Assembly: GCA_028285385.1 (NCBI GenBank)
Contig: JANQPR010000202.1
Coordinates: 1-41,566 of the forward strand
Direction: 5' to 3'
From: Phycisphaera sp.
GTDB taxonomy: Bacteria > Planctomycetota > Phycisphaerae > Phycisphaerales > Phycisphaeraceae
Length of the DNA: 41,566 nucleotides
The notes beneath the pieces were generated by a model, which made no database searches, was not told where the DNA came from, and saw only the letters and a program-made list of their open reading frames with translations. Positions 18,213-26,390 of the stretch are shown here, piece after piece. The stretch's first letter is position 1. Every line of letters starts with the position of its first letter. The position numbers were made by a program, and so were the translations under genes.

Positions 18213-18980
18213 ATGGTGTTTCGTCGGACATCGTGGGGTCAAGGCGCCCACCGGTGCGCGTTCACGCTGATCGAGTTGCTGGTGGCCATCGCGATCGTGG
18301 TGCTGCTGATCGGGGTGCTGCTGCCGGCGTTGGGGGCGGCGCGCCGGGTGGGGAAAGACACGGCCTGCCTGTCGAACCTGCGTCAAGCGCTGGTGGCGAT
18401 GGAGGCGTACGCCCACGACCACGCCGGGCGGTACGTACCCGCGAGCACCCTCGGTGAGTCGAACCCCGACGGGACGATCAAGCGGCGCGAGTGGCGGTGG
18501 TACGAGCCATTGGAGGAAAACGGCTACCTCGCGGCCGAGTTGCGGCAGTGCCCGTTGGTTGACCAAGCGCTGTGGGGCACACTTGAGGACGGGACGCTGA
18601 AGCCCAACGTGAGCTACGGCATCAACACGCACATCGAGCTCCCGAACTGGCGCACGGTCTGGCGGCCCAAGTCGCCGTCCAGCCTGATCGTGCTGGGCGA
18701 CAAGCCGTTCGGCGGCAAGGACGAACTGCAGAGCGAAGACGGCATCGAGTTGCTGGACGCCGGCGGCACGTACCTCTGGGCGGACCTGGTTCAGCACGAC
18801 CCGCAACGCACCCGTCGCCACGCCGGCGGGGAGACGGGTCACGTCGTCATGGCCGACGGCCACGCCGAGGCACTGGACCACACGGGCTGGCTGAAGGACT
18901 CCGGCGCGTGGTACGAGGGCACGCACCCGTTCGTCACGGCGATGATGTCGACCGTCTGTTGCCCGCCGATGCCGGAGTGA
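18213..18980 (+). CDS. Type II pseudopilin-like protein (prepilin N-terminus, H-X-DG motif)
   Basis: The protein has 255 residues from the ATG at 18213 with GAGG upstream. The prepilin cleavage/methylation segment is CAFTLIELLVAIAIVVLLIGV, followed by the usual helix GAARRVGKDTACLSNLRQAL. Near the end RRHAGGETGHVVMADGHAEAL is the H-x-DG element typical of planctomycete pseudopilins; here 11 residues separate H and DG. It should be cleaved by a prepilin peptidase and sit in the inner membrane with its head outside. Its machine is not encoded here. Confidence 0.88.
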   Translation: MVFRRTSWGQGAHRCAFTLIELLVAIAIVVLLIGVLLPALGAARRVGKDTACLSNLRQALVAMEAYAHDHAGRYVPASTLGESNPDGTIKRREWRWYEPLEENGYLAAELRQCPLVDQALWGTLEDGTLKPNVSYGINTHIELPNWRTVWRPKSPSSLIVLGDKPFGGKDELQSEDGIELLDAGGTYLWADLVQHDPQRTRRHAGGETGHVVMADGHAEALDHTGWLKDSGAWYEGTHPFVTAMMSTVCCPPMPE

Positions 18981-19039
18981 GCGGGACTGTAGGGGGCGTT
19001 ACGGGCGTTCGAGGAAAGACCGCTCACGGAGTTGGCGCG

Positions 19040-20032
19040 TCAGGCGGCGGCGTCAACGGGGAAGGCGTCGCACCCATGCCGGCGGCGCGGTCGAAGCAAG
19101 AGGACGAGCAAGCCCGCGCCGGTGATCGGCTCCGGGACGTTGGCGCCACGGAAGTCCGGCGCATTGCTGACGCCCCAGTTCTGCAGAACGGCGTCGAGTT
19201 CGGCCTGATCAATCACGCCGTCGAGGCCCGCCGGGTTGACCCAGCCGGCGGGCGCGCCCAAGAGCGTGTCGGTGTTGGCGCCCCAGTTCTGGAGAACCAG
19301 GTCGAGGTCGCCCTGCTCGACGGTTCGGCTGGCGTTGAAGTCGCCGGTCGGCAACGGGTCGCCGAGGTTGAACAGACGGACCGCGGGCGTGGCGATCGCG
19401 TCGCCCTTCACGGAGGTATTGCCACCGAACCGGAACTGGCCGAGAGACAGGTCCGGGGCGGGGTTGTTGAACGCACCGATGAAAGCAAACCGGAAGTCCA
19501 ACCGGTCGATCAGGATGGGCTCGTCGGGGTCGGCCCGCACCCAGTCGATCGGCCATGCCGCAAAGAGCTTGATGGCCAAGGTGGTGGAGCCGACAAGGGC
19601 CTCGTTCCCGTTGCGGAAATCGAGCGGGGCCGAGCTGACGTTCTCGCCCGTGAACTGGAAGGCGTCGCGCTGCATCCCGAGCGATCCGATCGGCGCGTCC
19701 GCGGGCGGCGGCTGGTTCTCGAAGTAGAGCGCGGCCTCGAACTGTCGGTACGCGGGGTCGTAGAGGAACGACACGCCCTCCGGCAAACGGACGGTGATGT
19801 GGTAATCGGTGTGGGAAGCGAGGGGTTCCGACGCCCCGCCGAGCGGCGCGGTGAGGTACTGGGTCGTTTGGGTGAAGCCCTCAGCGGATTCGACGACGCG
19901 GACGCTCTGGAGCTGAGGCGGATCGAGCACGATGTCGCGCCGAACGACCGCCGACGCATCGGGTGACACGACAGCAAGCAAGCCGGCGGCGAGTAGCGCC
20001 GACACCGTAAGCGACACGCGAAAACGACTCAC
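19040..20032 (-). CDS. PEP-CTERM surface protein with dockerin-like repeats
   Basis: The protein has 330 residues from a GTG at 20032, preceded by GGAGGG. A signal peptide runs to about residue 29 (LLAAGLLAVVSPDASA). The middle 170 residues are beta-rich without a recognised domain. Residues about 240-305 hold two EF-hand/dockerin-like units (GDFNASRTVEQGDLDLVLQN and DGVIDQAELDAVLQNWG). The C-terminus is VPEPITGAGLLVLLLRPRRRHG, a PEP-CTERM signal followed by a short acidic/alanine end. It is probably exported, sorted by an exosortase and anchored or released at the surface. The role is unknown. Confidence 0.85.
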   Translation of the reverse strand: MSRFRVSLTVSALLAAGLLAVVSPDASAVVRRDIVLDPPQLQSVRVVESAEGFTQTTQYLTAPLGGASEPLASHTDYHITVRLPEGVSFLYDPAYRQFEAALYFENQPPPADAPIGSLGMQRDAFQFTGENVSSAPLDFRNGNEALVGSTTLAIKLFAAWPIDWVRADPDEPILIDRLDFRFAFIGAFNNPAPDLSLGQFRFGGNTSVKGDAIATPAVRLFNLGDPLPTGDFNASRTVEQGDLDLVLQNWGANTDTLLGAPAGWVNPAGLDGVIDQAELDAVLQNWGVSNAPDFRGANVPEPITGAGLLVLLLRPRRRHGCDAFPVDAAA

Positions 20033-20088
20033 TCGCACCCTCCATCCACGGATCAGGCCGGAAAAAAAGCACAACTGCCCATGACTCA

Positions 20089-20116
20089 ATGATACGGACA
20101 CTGGTCGGCGAAGCAA
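20089..20116 (-). promoter_or_regulatory. Candidate sigma-70-type promoter for the PEP-CTERM gene
   Basis: On the minus strand TTGCTT (20116-20111) and TATCAT (20094-20089) are separated by 16 bases and lie about 57 bases upstream of the GTG start. The match is four of six and five of six to consensus-like boxes. This is a sequence match only. Confidence 0.4.
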
Positions 20117-20278
20117 GGGGATTCCAGGCGCCGGGGATCGGCCTCACTTCGTCAGAAACAGCCCCGGTGGTTACGCGATCCGCATGAAGCTCTACGGATG
20201 GATACGTTCGGTATCACGTGGGCGACTAGGCGGGAGTTCGGCCCAGTGGCTCGAGACCCAGAATCGGGACCGAATAGC

Positions 20279-21172
20279 CTAGACCGCCACCGCCTCGGGC
20301 ACGTGTTCCTGCAACAGCGCCTTGAGCGTCGCGCGATCGTCGGCTGGCATCTCGCACAACGGCAGCCGCAGCTCGCCGGTGTCTCGACCCGCGAGTTGCA
20401 GCGCGGCTTTGATCACGACCGGGTTCACCGCAAGCGTCAGCACCGCGCGGAACAGCGGGAACAAGCCGAGGTGTTGCCGACGTGCTTCGGCGAAGTCGCC
20501 CGACGACGCGGCCTCGACGAGGTCGACGACGCGGGCCGGGAGAAGGTTGCTTAGCACGCTGATGACGCCGGCCGCACCGACGCACATCAACGGCAGGGTC
20601 AAGGAGTCGTCGCCGGACAGCACCGTGAACTCGTCACCGCAGCGCAGCTTGATCTCGGAGGCGATGTCGAGCGAGCCGGTGGCTTCCTTGTCCGCAACAA
20701 TGTGCGGGTGTTTCGACAAGCGCTCGACGGTTTCGGGCGTCATCGTGATGTTCGTCCGCCCCGGGATGTTGTAGAGCACGACAGGGAGGTCGACCGCGTC
20801 GGCGACGGTCATGAAGTGCCGGTACAGGCCCTCCTGCGACGGCTTGTTGTAGTACGGGTTGACCATCAACGCGGCGTGAGCGCCGACGTCGGCGGCGTGC
20901 TTCGTGAGCGCGAGCGCCTCGGAGGTCGCGTTGGACCCGGTGCCGGCGATGATCGTGCCGCGGCCGGCGGCGAACTCGATGGTCTTCTCGATGACGAGCC
21001 GGTGCTCCTCGTGCGAGAGCGTGGGCGACTCGCCGGTCGTGCCGCAGGGGACGAGCCCGTCCACGCCGTTGGCGAGCTGGAAGTCGACGTTGGCGCGGAG
21101 GCGGTCGTAGTCGACAACGCCGTTGCGGAACGGGGTGACCAGGGCGGTATAAGTGCCGGCGAGGTGGAGCAT
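20279..21172 (-). CDS. dapA: 4-hydroxy-tetrahydrodipicolinate synthase
   Basis: The protein has 297 residues. It condenses pyruvate with aspartate semialdehyde, the entry to lysine and diaminopimelate synthesis. Visible features are VPCGTTGESPTL (GTTGE 44-48), catalytic Tyr134 in VVLYNIPGRT, the Schiff-base lysine K162 in VADKEATGSLD, and the conserved SGDDSLTLP. No dapB or lysA lies nearby. The start ATG at 21172 gives the standard N-terminus MLHLAGTYTALVTPF. Confidence 0.96.
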   Translation of the reverse strand: MLHLAGTYTALVTPFRNGVVDYDRLRANVDFQLANGVDGLVPCGTTGESPTLSHEEHRLVIEKTIEFAAGRGTIIAGTGSNATSEALALTKHAADVGAHAALMVNPYYNKPSQEGLYRHFMTVADAVDLPVVLYNIPGRTNITMTPETVERLSKHPHIVADKEATGSLDIASEIKLRCGDEFTVLSGDDSLTLPLMCVGAAGVISVLSNLLPARVVDLVEAASSGDFAEARRQHLGLFPLFRAVLTLAVNPVVIKAALQLAGRDTGELRLPLCEMPADDRATLKALLQEHVPEAVAV

Positions 21173-21211
21173 GTAAGGATTCTACTCCGGAACAAGTTTG
21201 AGTCGTGATGG

Positions 21212-21628
21212 CTAGTCAGATGCCGCCGCGCAATCCAATACCCAGCACAACTCGTGGCGCCGCATCCCAATCCGCGGGTAATAACTGGTGGCGTCGGGTG
21301 CGGACAGGAGGATCAACGCGGTGTGCCGACCAGCGGTGGCGTGAGTCTGATTGACAAGCGTTCTGCCGATTCCGCGGCGTTGGAAGGTCGCGTCTACCGC
21401 AAGATCCGAGAGGTAGGTGCAGTAGCTGAAATCGGAGATCGCCCTTGAGACACCGACGAGTCGGCCCTCGGCTTCGCGGGCGGTGACGATCAAGTCGGCT
21501 TGCCGAAGCATGGTTTCGATGCGCGGCATGTCAGTAACGGGGCGGCGGCGCGCGAGGGCCGAGCGATGCAACACGTCAACGAACGCTTCGGCCGACAAGT
21601 CGGGTTCAAGTGCATACGTGATTTCCAT
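21212..21628 (-). CDS. GNAT family N-acetyltransferase
   Basis: The protein has 138 residues from the ATG at 21628 with GGGAGAGA upstream; a TTG seven codons earlier is possible. The acetyl-CoA site is the classic [21 protein letters not shown] (Q-x-x-G-x-G), and the end [20 protein letters not shown] is typical of the small YpeA-like GNATs. The substrate is unknown. It lies upstream of dapA on the same strand, 39 bases away, and may be co-transcribed with it. Confidence 0.85.
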   Translation of the reverse strand: MEITYALEPDLSAEAFVDVLHRSALARRRPVTDMPRIETMLRQADLIVTAREAEGRLVGVSRAISDFSYCTYLSDLAVDATFQRRGIGRTLVNQTHATAGRHTALILLSAPDATSYYPRIGMRRHELCWVLDCAAASD

Positions 21629-21657
21629 CGACTGTCTCTCCCAACACAACCACGAAC

Positions 21658-22263
21658 TCAGGGCTGGCTCTTGCGCAACGCCAGGATCAGTTCGATCTTG
21701 CCGATGGGTTCGCCGGTGGACTTGGCGATCTGGTCGGGGGACAGGCCCTGGTCGGCGAGGCGGTAGGCGTCGGCGGGGAGGCGGTCGGAGGTGTCGTTCT
21801 CACCCGCACCCGACCTCGTGTCCGGCGAGCCGACTCGTGACGGGTCAGTTGGGTCGACCTTGGTCTCACCGGGTTCCGGGTCGACACGGCCCGGCTCGCT
21901 GGGCGGGGCGTGGGTGGGCGGGGACAAGAGGTTGGTCCGCGCGTGGTCGAGGCGGGCGAGGGTGGACTCGGCGTCATCCATGAGCTTCTCGAGCCGCGCG
22001 GCCTTGTTGTCGAGTTGCGTTCCGACGCGGCGGGCAAGTTCCTCGATCTCCACCGCCAAGGCTTCGAGGTCACGCTTCAAGCCCTCGCGCTGCTTGGCGC
22101 GTTCGAGCGTGTCGCGGGCGCTGGGTTGCGACGCGGCGGCCTTCTTGCGGTTGCGCAGCCCGATCAGCATCGACGCGGTGACCAGCAGGATGCCCAGCAC
22201 CAGCAGCGCGAAGACGTAAGGCGGCTGGTCGCTCAGGGTGTCGGCGGCGAGGCTGGCGTTCAC
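21658..22263 (-). CDS. Single-pass membrane coiled-coil protein (DUF6115-like)
   Basis: The protein has 201 residues from a GTG at 22263 whose bases overlap the stop of the upstream LarC2 gene (GTGA). One membrane helix spans about 16-35 ([20 protein letters not shown]). A charged coiled coil follows at about 50-105 ([38 protein letters not shown]). Then comes a proline/acidic linker, and the C-terminal motif [19 protein letters not shown] is a short helix-turn-helix-like end seen in small membrane proteins of the DUF6115/DUF2802 type. The function is unknown; it may tether or sense something with the LarC2 protein. Confidence 0.72.
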   Translation of the reverse strand: MNASLAADTLSDQPPYVFALLVLGILLVTASMLIGLRNRKKAAASQPSARDTLERAKQREGLKRDLEALAVEIEELARRVGTQLDNKAARLEKLMDDAESTLARLDHARTNLLSPPTHAPPSEPGRVDPEPGETKVDPTDPSRVGSPDTRSGAGENDTSDRLPADAYRLADQGLSPDQIAKSTGEPIGKIELILALRKSQP

Positions 22264-22775
22264 GCGTCGCCCCCCCGGCGTTGTTGGGCGAGCCAGTGTT
22301 GCGCGGCGACCTCGGCGGCGGCGCCGGCTTCGCGGACCGTGACTTGGTGTTGGGCGGCGAGGCGGGCGACGTCGTCGTGTTCGGGGCGGGCAACGATGGC
22401 GTGGCCGTCGAGTTGGCCGACTTTGACCCGGACGGGGCCGAGCGTGGTGTCGACCTCGACGAACCGGCGCTGCAACACAACGCGGTCCCACGCGCGGCGA
22501 CGGACGCCGAAGCTGCCGGTGTGGTGCAACACGAGTTTGGCGAGTCGGTCGGCGTCCGGCTCGCGGCACAGCAGCGACAGCATCGTCCCGGGGCGCTGCT
22601 TCTTCATGGTGATGGCGGTGGTCCAGACGTCGAGCGCGCCGGCGTCGAGCAATGCCTGAAAGGCGGCGCCGATGAGCTCGCCGGTGGCGTCGTCGAGGTT
22701 GACACAGAGCTCGACGACGGAGATCGGGCTGTCGCCCACGTCGGCGTTGGCTGGGTGATCGCGGGATTCCGCCAT
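22260..22775 (-). CDS. Stand-alone LarC C-terminal (LarC2) domain protein
   Basis: The protein has 171 residues. VELCVNLDDATGELIGAAFQ, GALDVWTTAITMKKQRPG, LSLLCREPDADRLAKLVLH and TGSFGVRRRAWDRVVLQRR match the C-terminal half of LarC, the CTP-dependent nickel-insertase that completes the nickel-pincer cofactor of lactate racemase. In Lactobacillus LarC is one protein split as LarC1/LarC2 by a frameshift; here only the LarC2 part is encoded, and no LarB, LarE or LarA is in the window. A LarC1 partner could lie elsewhere, or the domain may have another role. It is coupled by GTGA to the membrane coiled-coil gene and diverges from tilS. Confidence 0.82.
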   Translation of the reverse strand: MAESRDHPANADVGDSPISVVELCVNLDDATGELIGAAFQALLDAGALDVWTTAITMKKQRPGTMLSLLCREPDADRLAKLVLHHTGSFGVRRRAWDRVVLQRRFVEVDTTLGPVRVKVGQLDGHAIVARPEHDDVARLAAQHQVTVREAGAAAEVAAQHWLAQQRRGGDA

Positions 22776-22812
22776 GCCGGAGTGTAACGCTCAGCGGATT
22801 TACAATCCCTCG

Positions 22813-23877
22813 ATGGCGGACACGCGGCGGACCCCGACGATCCCGGCCAACGACGCGGCGGCGCGGCACCCTGTGGTGCGGGCGCTGGCGGTGGCGTTGC
22901 GGCAGCGGTGCGGCGTGCGCGAGGGCGACGCGGTGCTCGTCGCGTGCTCCGGCGGGGCCGACTCGGTCGCGCTGTTGCGGGCGTTGCATGTCCTAGCCCC
23001 CCGGCGGCGGTGGCGGCTGCGGCTGCGGGTCGCGCACGTCCACCACCACCTGCGTGACGCCGCGGAGCGCGACGCGGCGTTCGTGGAAGCGCTGGCATCC
23101 CGGTTGGGTTTGCCGTTCGAACGGGCCGACGTTGATGTGCTTCACCCCTCCAAGAGCGGAGCCGGCAACTTGGCGTCGACGAACAATCTGGAGGACCGGG
23201 CGCGTGCACTGCGGTACGCGGCGTTGCGCGGCGAGGCGGAGCGGCACGGTGTAAGACACGTCGCCACGGCACACCACGCGGACGACCAACTCGAGACGGT
23301 GCTGATGCGGCTGTTGCGGGGCGCATCGGTACACGGTTGGCGGGGAATGCCGTGGACACGGGCGTTGGCCGACCGCGACCACGATCGCGTGCAGTCTGTG
23401 CATGGGCCGCAGCTGATCCGGCCGCTGCTGGGCGTCGACCGCGCGGCGTTGCGTGACTTCCTGACGGAACTCGATCAGCCTTGGCGTGAAGACGAAACGA
23501 ACGCCGACGTGGCCAGGCTTCGCGCTCGGCTCCGGCGTGACGTGTCGCCGACGCTGCGCGAGCTGTCCGAGACGCTGCCTTTGCGGTTGGAAGCGTTGAC
23601 CGACCACGCGGGGCACCTGTCGGCGTTGCTGGATGAATCGGCCCGGCCGTGGTCGCTGCCGTTGAACCGGGCCGACGCGCGGGCGATGAACCGGGCGGTG
23701 CTGACCGAGGTGTTCCGGCGGGCGTTGCTGAAGGCGGGGGTCCCGGCCGATCGGTGCGGGCGGCGGGCGTTGGCGCCGGTGACGCGGGCGGCGCAAGACA
23801 ACGCCGGCGGGACACGGCGGTTTGCGTTCCGCGGCGCGGCGGTGGTGGTGGACGGGGAAGTTGTGCGGCTCGCTTGA
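22813..23877 (+). CDS. tilS: tRNA(Ile)-lysidine synthase
   Basis: The protein has 354 residues from the ATG at 22813. It converts C34 of the AUA-reading isoleucine tRNA to lysidine with ATP and lysine. The PP-loop is ACSGGADSVALLRAL (SGGADS at 46-51), followed by AHVHHHLR and the signature ATAHHADDQLETVLMRLLRG at about 151-170. It lacks a long C-terminal domain, as some bacterial forms do. TACAAT lies seven bases before the start, but no -35 box is visible at the right distance. Confidence 0.95.
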   Translation: MADTRRTPTIPANDAAARHPVVRALAVALRQRCGVREGDAVLVACSGGADSVALLRALHVLAPRRRWRLRLRVAHVHHHLRDAAERDAAFVEALASRLGLPFERADVDVLHPSKSGAGNLASTNNLEDRARALRYAALRGEAERHGVRHVATAHHADDQLETVLMRLLRGASVHGWRGMPWTRALADRDHDRVQSVHGPQLIRPLLGVDRAALRDFLTELDQPWREDETNADVARLRARLRRDVSPTLRELSETLPLRLEALTDHAGHLSALLDESARPWSLPLNRADARAMNRAVLTEVFRRALLKAGVPADRCGRRALAPVTRAAQDNAGGTRRFAFRGAAVVVDGEVVRLA

Positions 23878-23911
23878 TGCCGAGCGCAAGGCTGGGGAAG
23901 TAGTGTGTTGA

Positions 23912-24646
23912 TCAGGCGGGGTCGCTTGGCGCGTCGGTTGCCGACTGTGCGGTGGGGCACTGACTTGGAGACGTGGCTTCCGAGTTCGGGGGCGGCGTCC
24001 GCCAGGCGTACCAGAGCACGCCCGCCACGCCCATGAGCAACGCAACGTCCGCCAAGTTGAACACCCACGGCCAGACCTCGGTCGGCCCGGACAACTCGCC
24101 GCGCCCGGGCCAGCTCAGCCCGAACGGAAGGTGCACGCCCGGCAGCATGTGCAGCATGTCACGCACGGCACCGTAGATCACACGGTCGTACAGGTTGCCG
24201 AGCGCTCCGGCGAGGATCAGGGCGAGCGCGACGTGCTGCCCCCATGCCGAGGGGGGGCTCTGCAGGAACAGGAAGCCGATGACGAGCGTCGCGACGATAC
24301 TGACGGCAATGAAGACCCACCGCTTGCCCGCGCCGAGGCCGAACACCGCGCCGGTGTTGGTGGTCAACCTCAACTGCAGCAGCTTCGGCAGCACCGGGAT
24401 CGGCGGCTGGGTGGCGAGGACGCCGCCGTCGTCGTCGTAGCGGATGACGTACCGCTCGAAGCCGTGCTCCTGGTAGTGGGCGTCGACCTCGGCGTGGCTG
24501 CGGACAAGCGTCACCGGGCGGTCGGCGACGTACTCGAACGCGGCGTACTTCAGCGCCAGGTCCGCCGCGAGCACGACGAGGAACACGGCGGCGAAGAAGG
24601 CCAGCGCCCGGCGGGACCGGCCAGCCGACGGCGCGGCGGGGTTCAC
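23912..24646 (-). CDS. lspA: Lipoprotein signal peptidase II, elongated form
   Basis: The protein has 244 residues, against the usual 160-170. It cleaves signal peptides of lipoproteins in the inner membrane. The catalytic aspartates are D154 in AGALGNLYDRVIYGAVRD and D210 in WVFNLADVALLMGV; NTGAVFG (97-103) is also present. The extra length comes from an insert of about 45 residues after the first membrane helix and a hydrophilic C-terminal tail of about 25. It begins at a GTG that overlaps the stop of the DksA-like gene (GTGA), so it is translated with it. Confidence 0.95.
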   Translation of the reverse strand: MNPAAPSAGRSRRALAFFAAVFLVVLAADLALKYAAFEYVADRPVTLVRSHAEVDAHYQEHGFERYVIRYDDDGGVLATQPPIPVLPKLLQLRLTTNTGAVFGLGAGKRWVFIAVSIVATLVIGFLFLQSPPSAWGQHVALALILAGALGNLYDRVIYGAVRDMLHMLPGVHLPFGLSWPGRGELSGPTEVWPWVFNLADVALLMGVAGVLWYAWRTPPPNSEATSPSQCPTAQSATDAPSDPA

Positions 24647-25503
24647 GTGGGCAGCCCCCGGCGTTCACGCTCGCGGACCACCTCGATGCTGTACTTCGCC
24701 CAGGGCTTGATCTCGAGCCGGGCGCGTTCGATGGGTTGCCCGGTGACGTGGCAGACGCCGTAGGTACCGCGCGGGATGCGGACCAACGCCTCATCGATCT
24801 CGCGGAGCAGCTTCTTCTCGGTTTCGAGGAGCCCGAGGTTGAACTCGCGGTCGTAGTTCTCGCTGCCGACGTCGGCCATGTGCAGCGGCATGTTGGAGAT
24901 CTCTCCGCCGAAGTTGTCGCGCGCCGCGTCGAGGTTGGCCACGTCGCCGAGGATCTCGGCCCGGCGTTCGAGCAACTCGTCCCGGAAGAACAGCAGGTCT
25001 TTCTTCTTGAGCCCGGACTTGGCCCGCTTGAGTTGGGACTCGGACAGCTCTTCGAGCGACATGCCGGCGTTGGCGCTACCGTTCAGGGGCGCGTCGACCG
25101 ACGCGGCGGCGCGGCCGGCATGCCGCAGCGGGGGCTTGCGGGTCGATCGCGACTTCTTCGATAGGCCGGCGGTTGGCTTGGCCGTTAGCTTCTTGGTGGT
25201 TGACGCCTTCTTTGCCGGGGCTTTCTTGGCGGTCGGCTTCTTGGCAGTTTTAGCGGGTGATTTCTTGGCGGGGACCTTCTTTGCCGGCTTCTTGCTCGCT
25301 GTCTTCTTCGCTGTGGCCTTCTTCTTGGATGCCTTCTTTGTTGTCTTCTTCTTGGCGGCCCCGGCCGCGGCCGGTCGCTTCGAGGCCGCTTTCTTAGCGG
25401 CGACCTTTTTCTTGGTCGACTTCTTTGAAGCCGGCTTCTTCGCCGCAGACTTCTTGGCGGTCGACTTCTTCGAAGCGGTTTTCTTGGCAGAAGACTTGGC
25501 CAC
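24643..25503 (-). CDS. DksA/TraR-like protein with lysine/alanine-rich histone-like tail
   Basis: The protein has 286 residues from a GTG at 25503 with GGAG six bases upstream. Residues 1 to about 125 are almost only A, K, S, P and T in AKK/SKK repeats, like histone H1/HctB-type DNA-binding tails. Residues 150-286 form a DksA-like coiled coil (ENYDREFNLGLLETEKKLLR) and a relic zinc finger: GTYGVCHVTGQPIERARLEI keeps one Cys of the usual four, and YSIEVV replaces the second Cys pair. So it probably does not bind zinc. Likely it binds DNA or RNA polymerase; the true role is unknown. The lspA start overlaps its stop. Confidence 0.85.
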   Translation of the reverse strand: MAKSSAKKTASKKSTAKKSAAKKPASKKSTKKKVAAKKAASKRPAAAGAAKKKTTKKASKKKATAKKTASKKPAKKVPAKKSPAKTAKKPTAKKAPAKKASTTKKLTAKPTAGLSKKSRSTRKPPLRHAGRAAASVDAPLNGSANAGMSLEELSESQLKRAKSGLKKKDLLFFRDELLERRAEILGDVANLDAARDNFGGEISNMPLHMADVGSENYDREFNLGLLETEKKLLREIDEALVRIPRGTYGVCHVTGQPIERARLEIKPWAKYSIEVVRERERRGLPT

Positions 25504-25583
25504 GATCGGCTCCGGCGGCAGGGTCGCACCGCTCCGACACGCGTCGGGCCCCGCGGACGCTGACTGAATCAAGCGAGCCGCGT

Positions 25584-25612
25584 AGTTTAACCCTGCTCAC
25601 ACGCCGGGACAA
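25584..25612 (-). promoter_or_regulatory. Candidate promoter of the DksA-like/lspA pair
   Basis: On the minus strand TTGTCC (25612-25607) and TAAACT (25589-25584) are separated by 17 bases. They lie about 80 bases upstream of the GTG start, in the only gap before it. The boxes are a moderate match to a sigma-70 promoter; there is no other support. Confidence 0.45.
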
Positions 25613-25675
25613 GTCTCCACAAGTCGTTTGACCGACGACACTTGAGCCGGACTCACGCCGAGCCACCGCGCCAAG

Positions 25676-26257
25676 TCAATCCCCGTGCTTCTGCCGCAGC
25701 CGACCGGACAGCCGCAGCAGCAGCGCCACCCGCTCGAACTCCGCGACCCAATCCGCCAGTTCCGCGTTCAGTTCGTCCTGCGGCACCGGTGCCCCGGGCA
25801 GCGGGCAGTTCGCCCCCAGCGCCTGGCTGGCCATCACGCGGTACCGGCTCAACAGCTTGTCGCCCGCCCAGCCCACTGGCTCGAAATCCTCCGCGGCGAA
25901 GATCACCACGGGAACGCGGTTACCCCCGTTGATCGACACCTGCTCCTGAAGGTCCATGTGTTCGTCACGATCCAGCCAGCGGACGGAACAAGTGCCGCCG
26001 GCCTCGTTGCCGTAAGCATCGGCGATGGCTTGGATCATCGGGCCTTGACGGACGCAGTCGCCGCACCAGATGCCGGAGACCACGAGGAGGTTCATGTCCC
26101 GCTTGCAGGCGGCCAGCATCGAACGCTGCGCGTCTGTGAGTTCCACTTGCCCGCCGATGCGTTCCCAGCCTTCCTTTTGGTCGGGCTTGCCCGATTTCAG
26201 GTAGTCGGGGTAGTTCAGGCCAGCGTCGAACTTGGTCTTCAGGTAGTCGGCGTTCAT
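25676..26257 (-). CDS. Thioredoxin-like fold protein (WCGDC)
   Basis: The protein has 193 residues and no signal peptide. The redox motif is SGIWCGDCVRQGPMIQAIAD, a CxxC with the thioredoxin cis-Pro region GGNRVPVVIFAAEDF later. It resembles the thioredoxin-like family PF14595. The partner and substrate are unknown. It is read away from the peptidase gene; the two starts are 133 bases apart. Confidence 0.85.
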   Translation of the reverse strand: MNADYLKTKFDAGLNYPDYLKSGKPDQKEGWERIGGQVELTDAQRSMLAACKRDMNLLVVSGIWCGDCVRQGPMIQAIADAYGNEAGGTCSVRWLDRDEHMDLQEQVSINGGNRVPVVIFAAEDFEPVGWAGDKLLSRYRVMASQALGANCPLPGAPVPQDELNAELADWVAEFERVALLLRLSGRLRQKHGD

Positions 26258-26390
26258 GGGTTCGGCAGGAATGAGGTGTGGGGTGTGGGATCTTGTATGT
26301 GATCGGACGAGGATAGGCGACCCGCCGCTGGCGAGCCTAACCCGGTCGAGCGAGTGTTTCTTCCGAGCAAGTTCGCTCTAGACTGCCGCC

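Noticed and set aside
25150..25500. The AKK/SKK repeat stretch as a DNA tandem repeat or CRISPR-like array
   Set aside because: The repetition is at the protein level with variable codons and spacing; there are no constant repeats with unique spacers.
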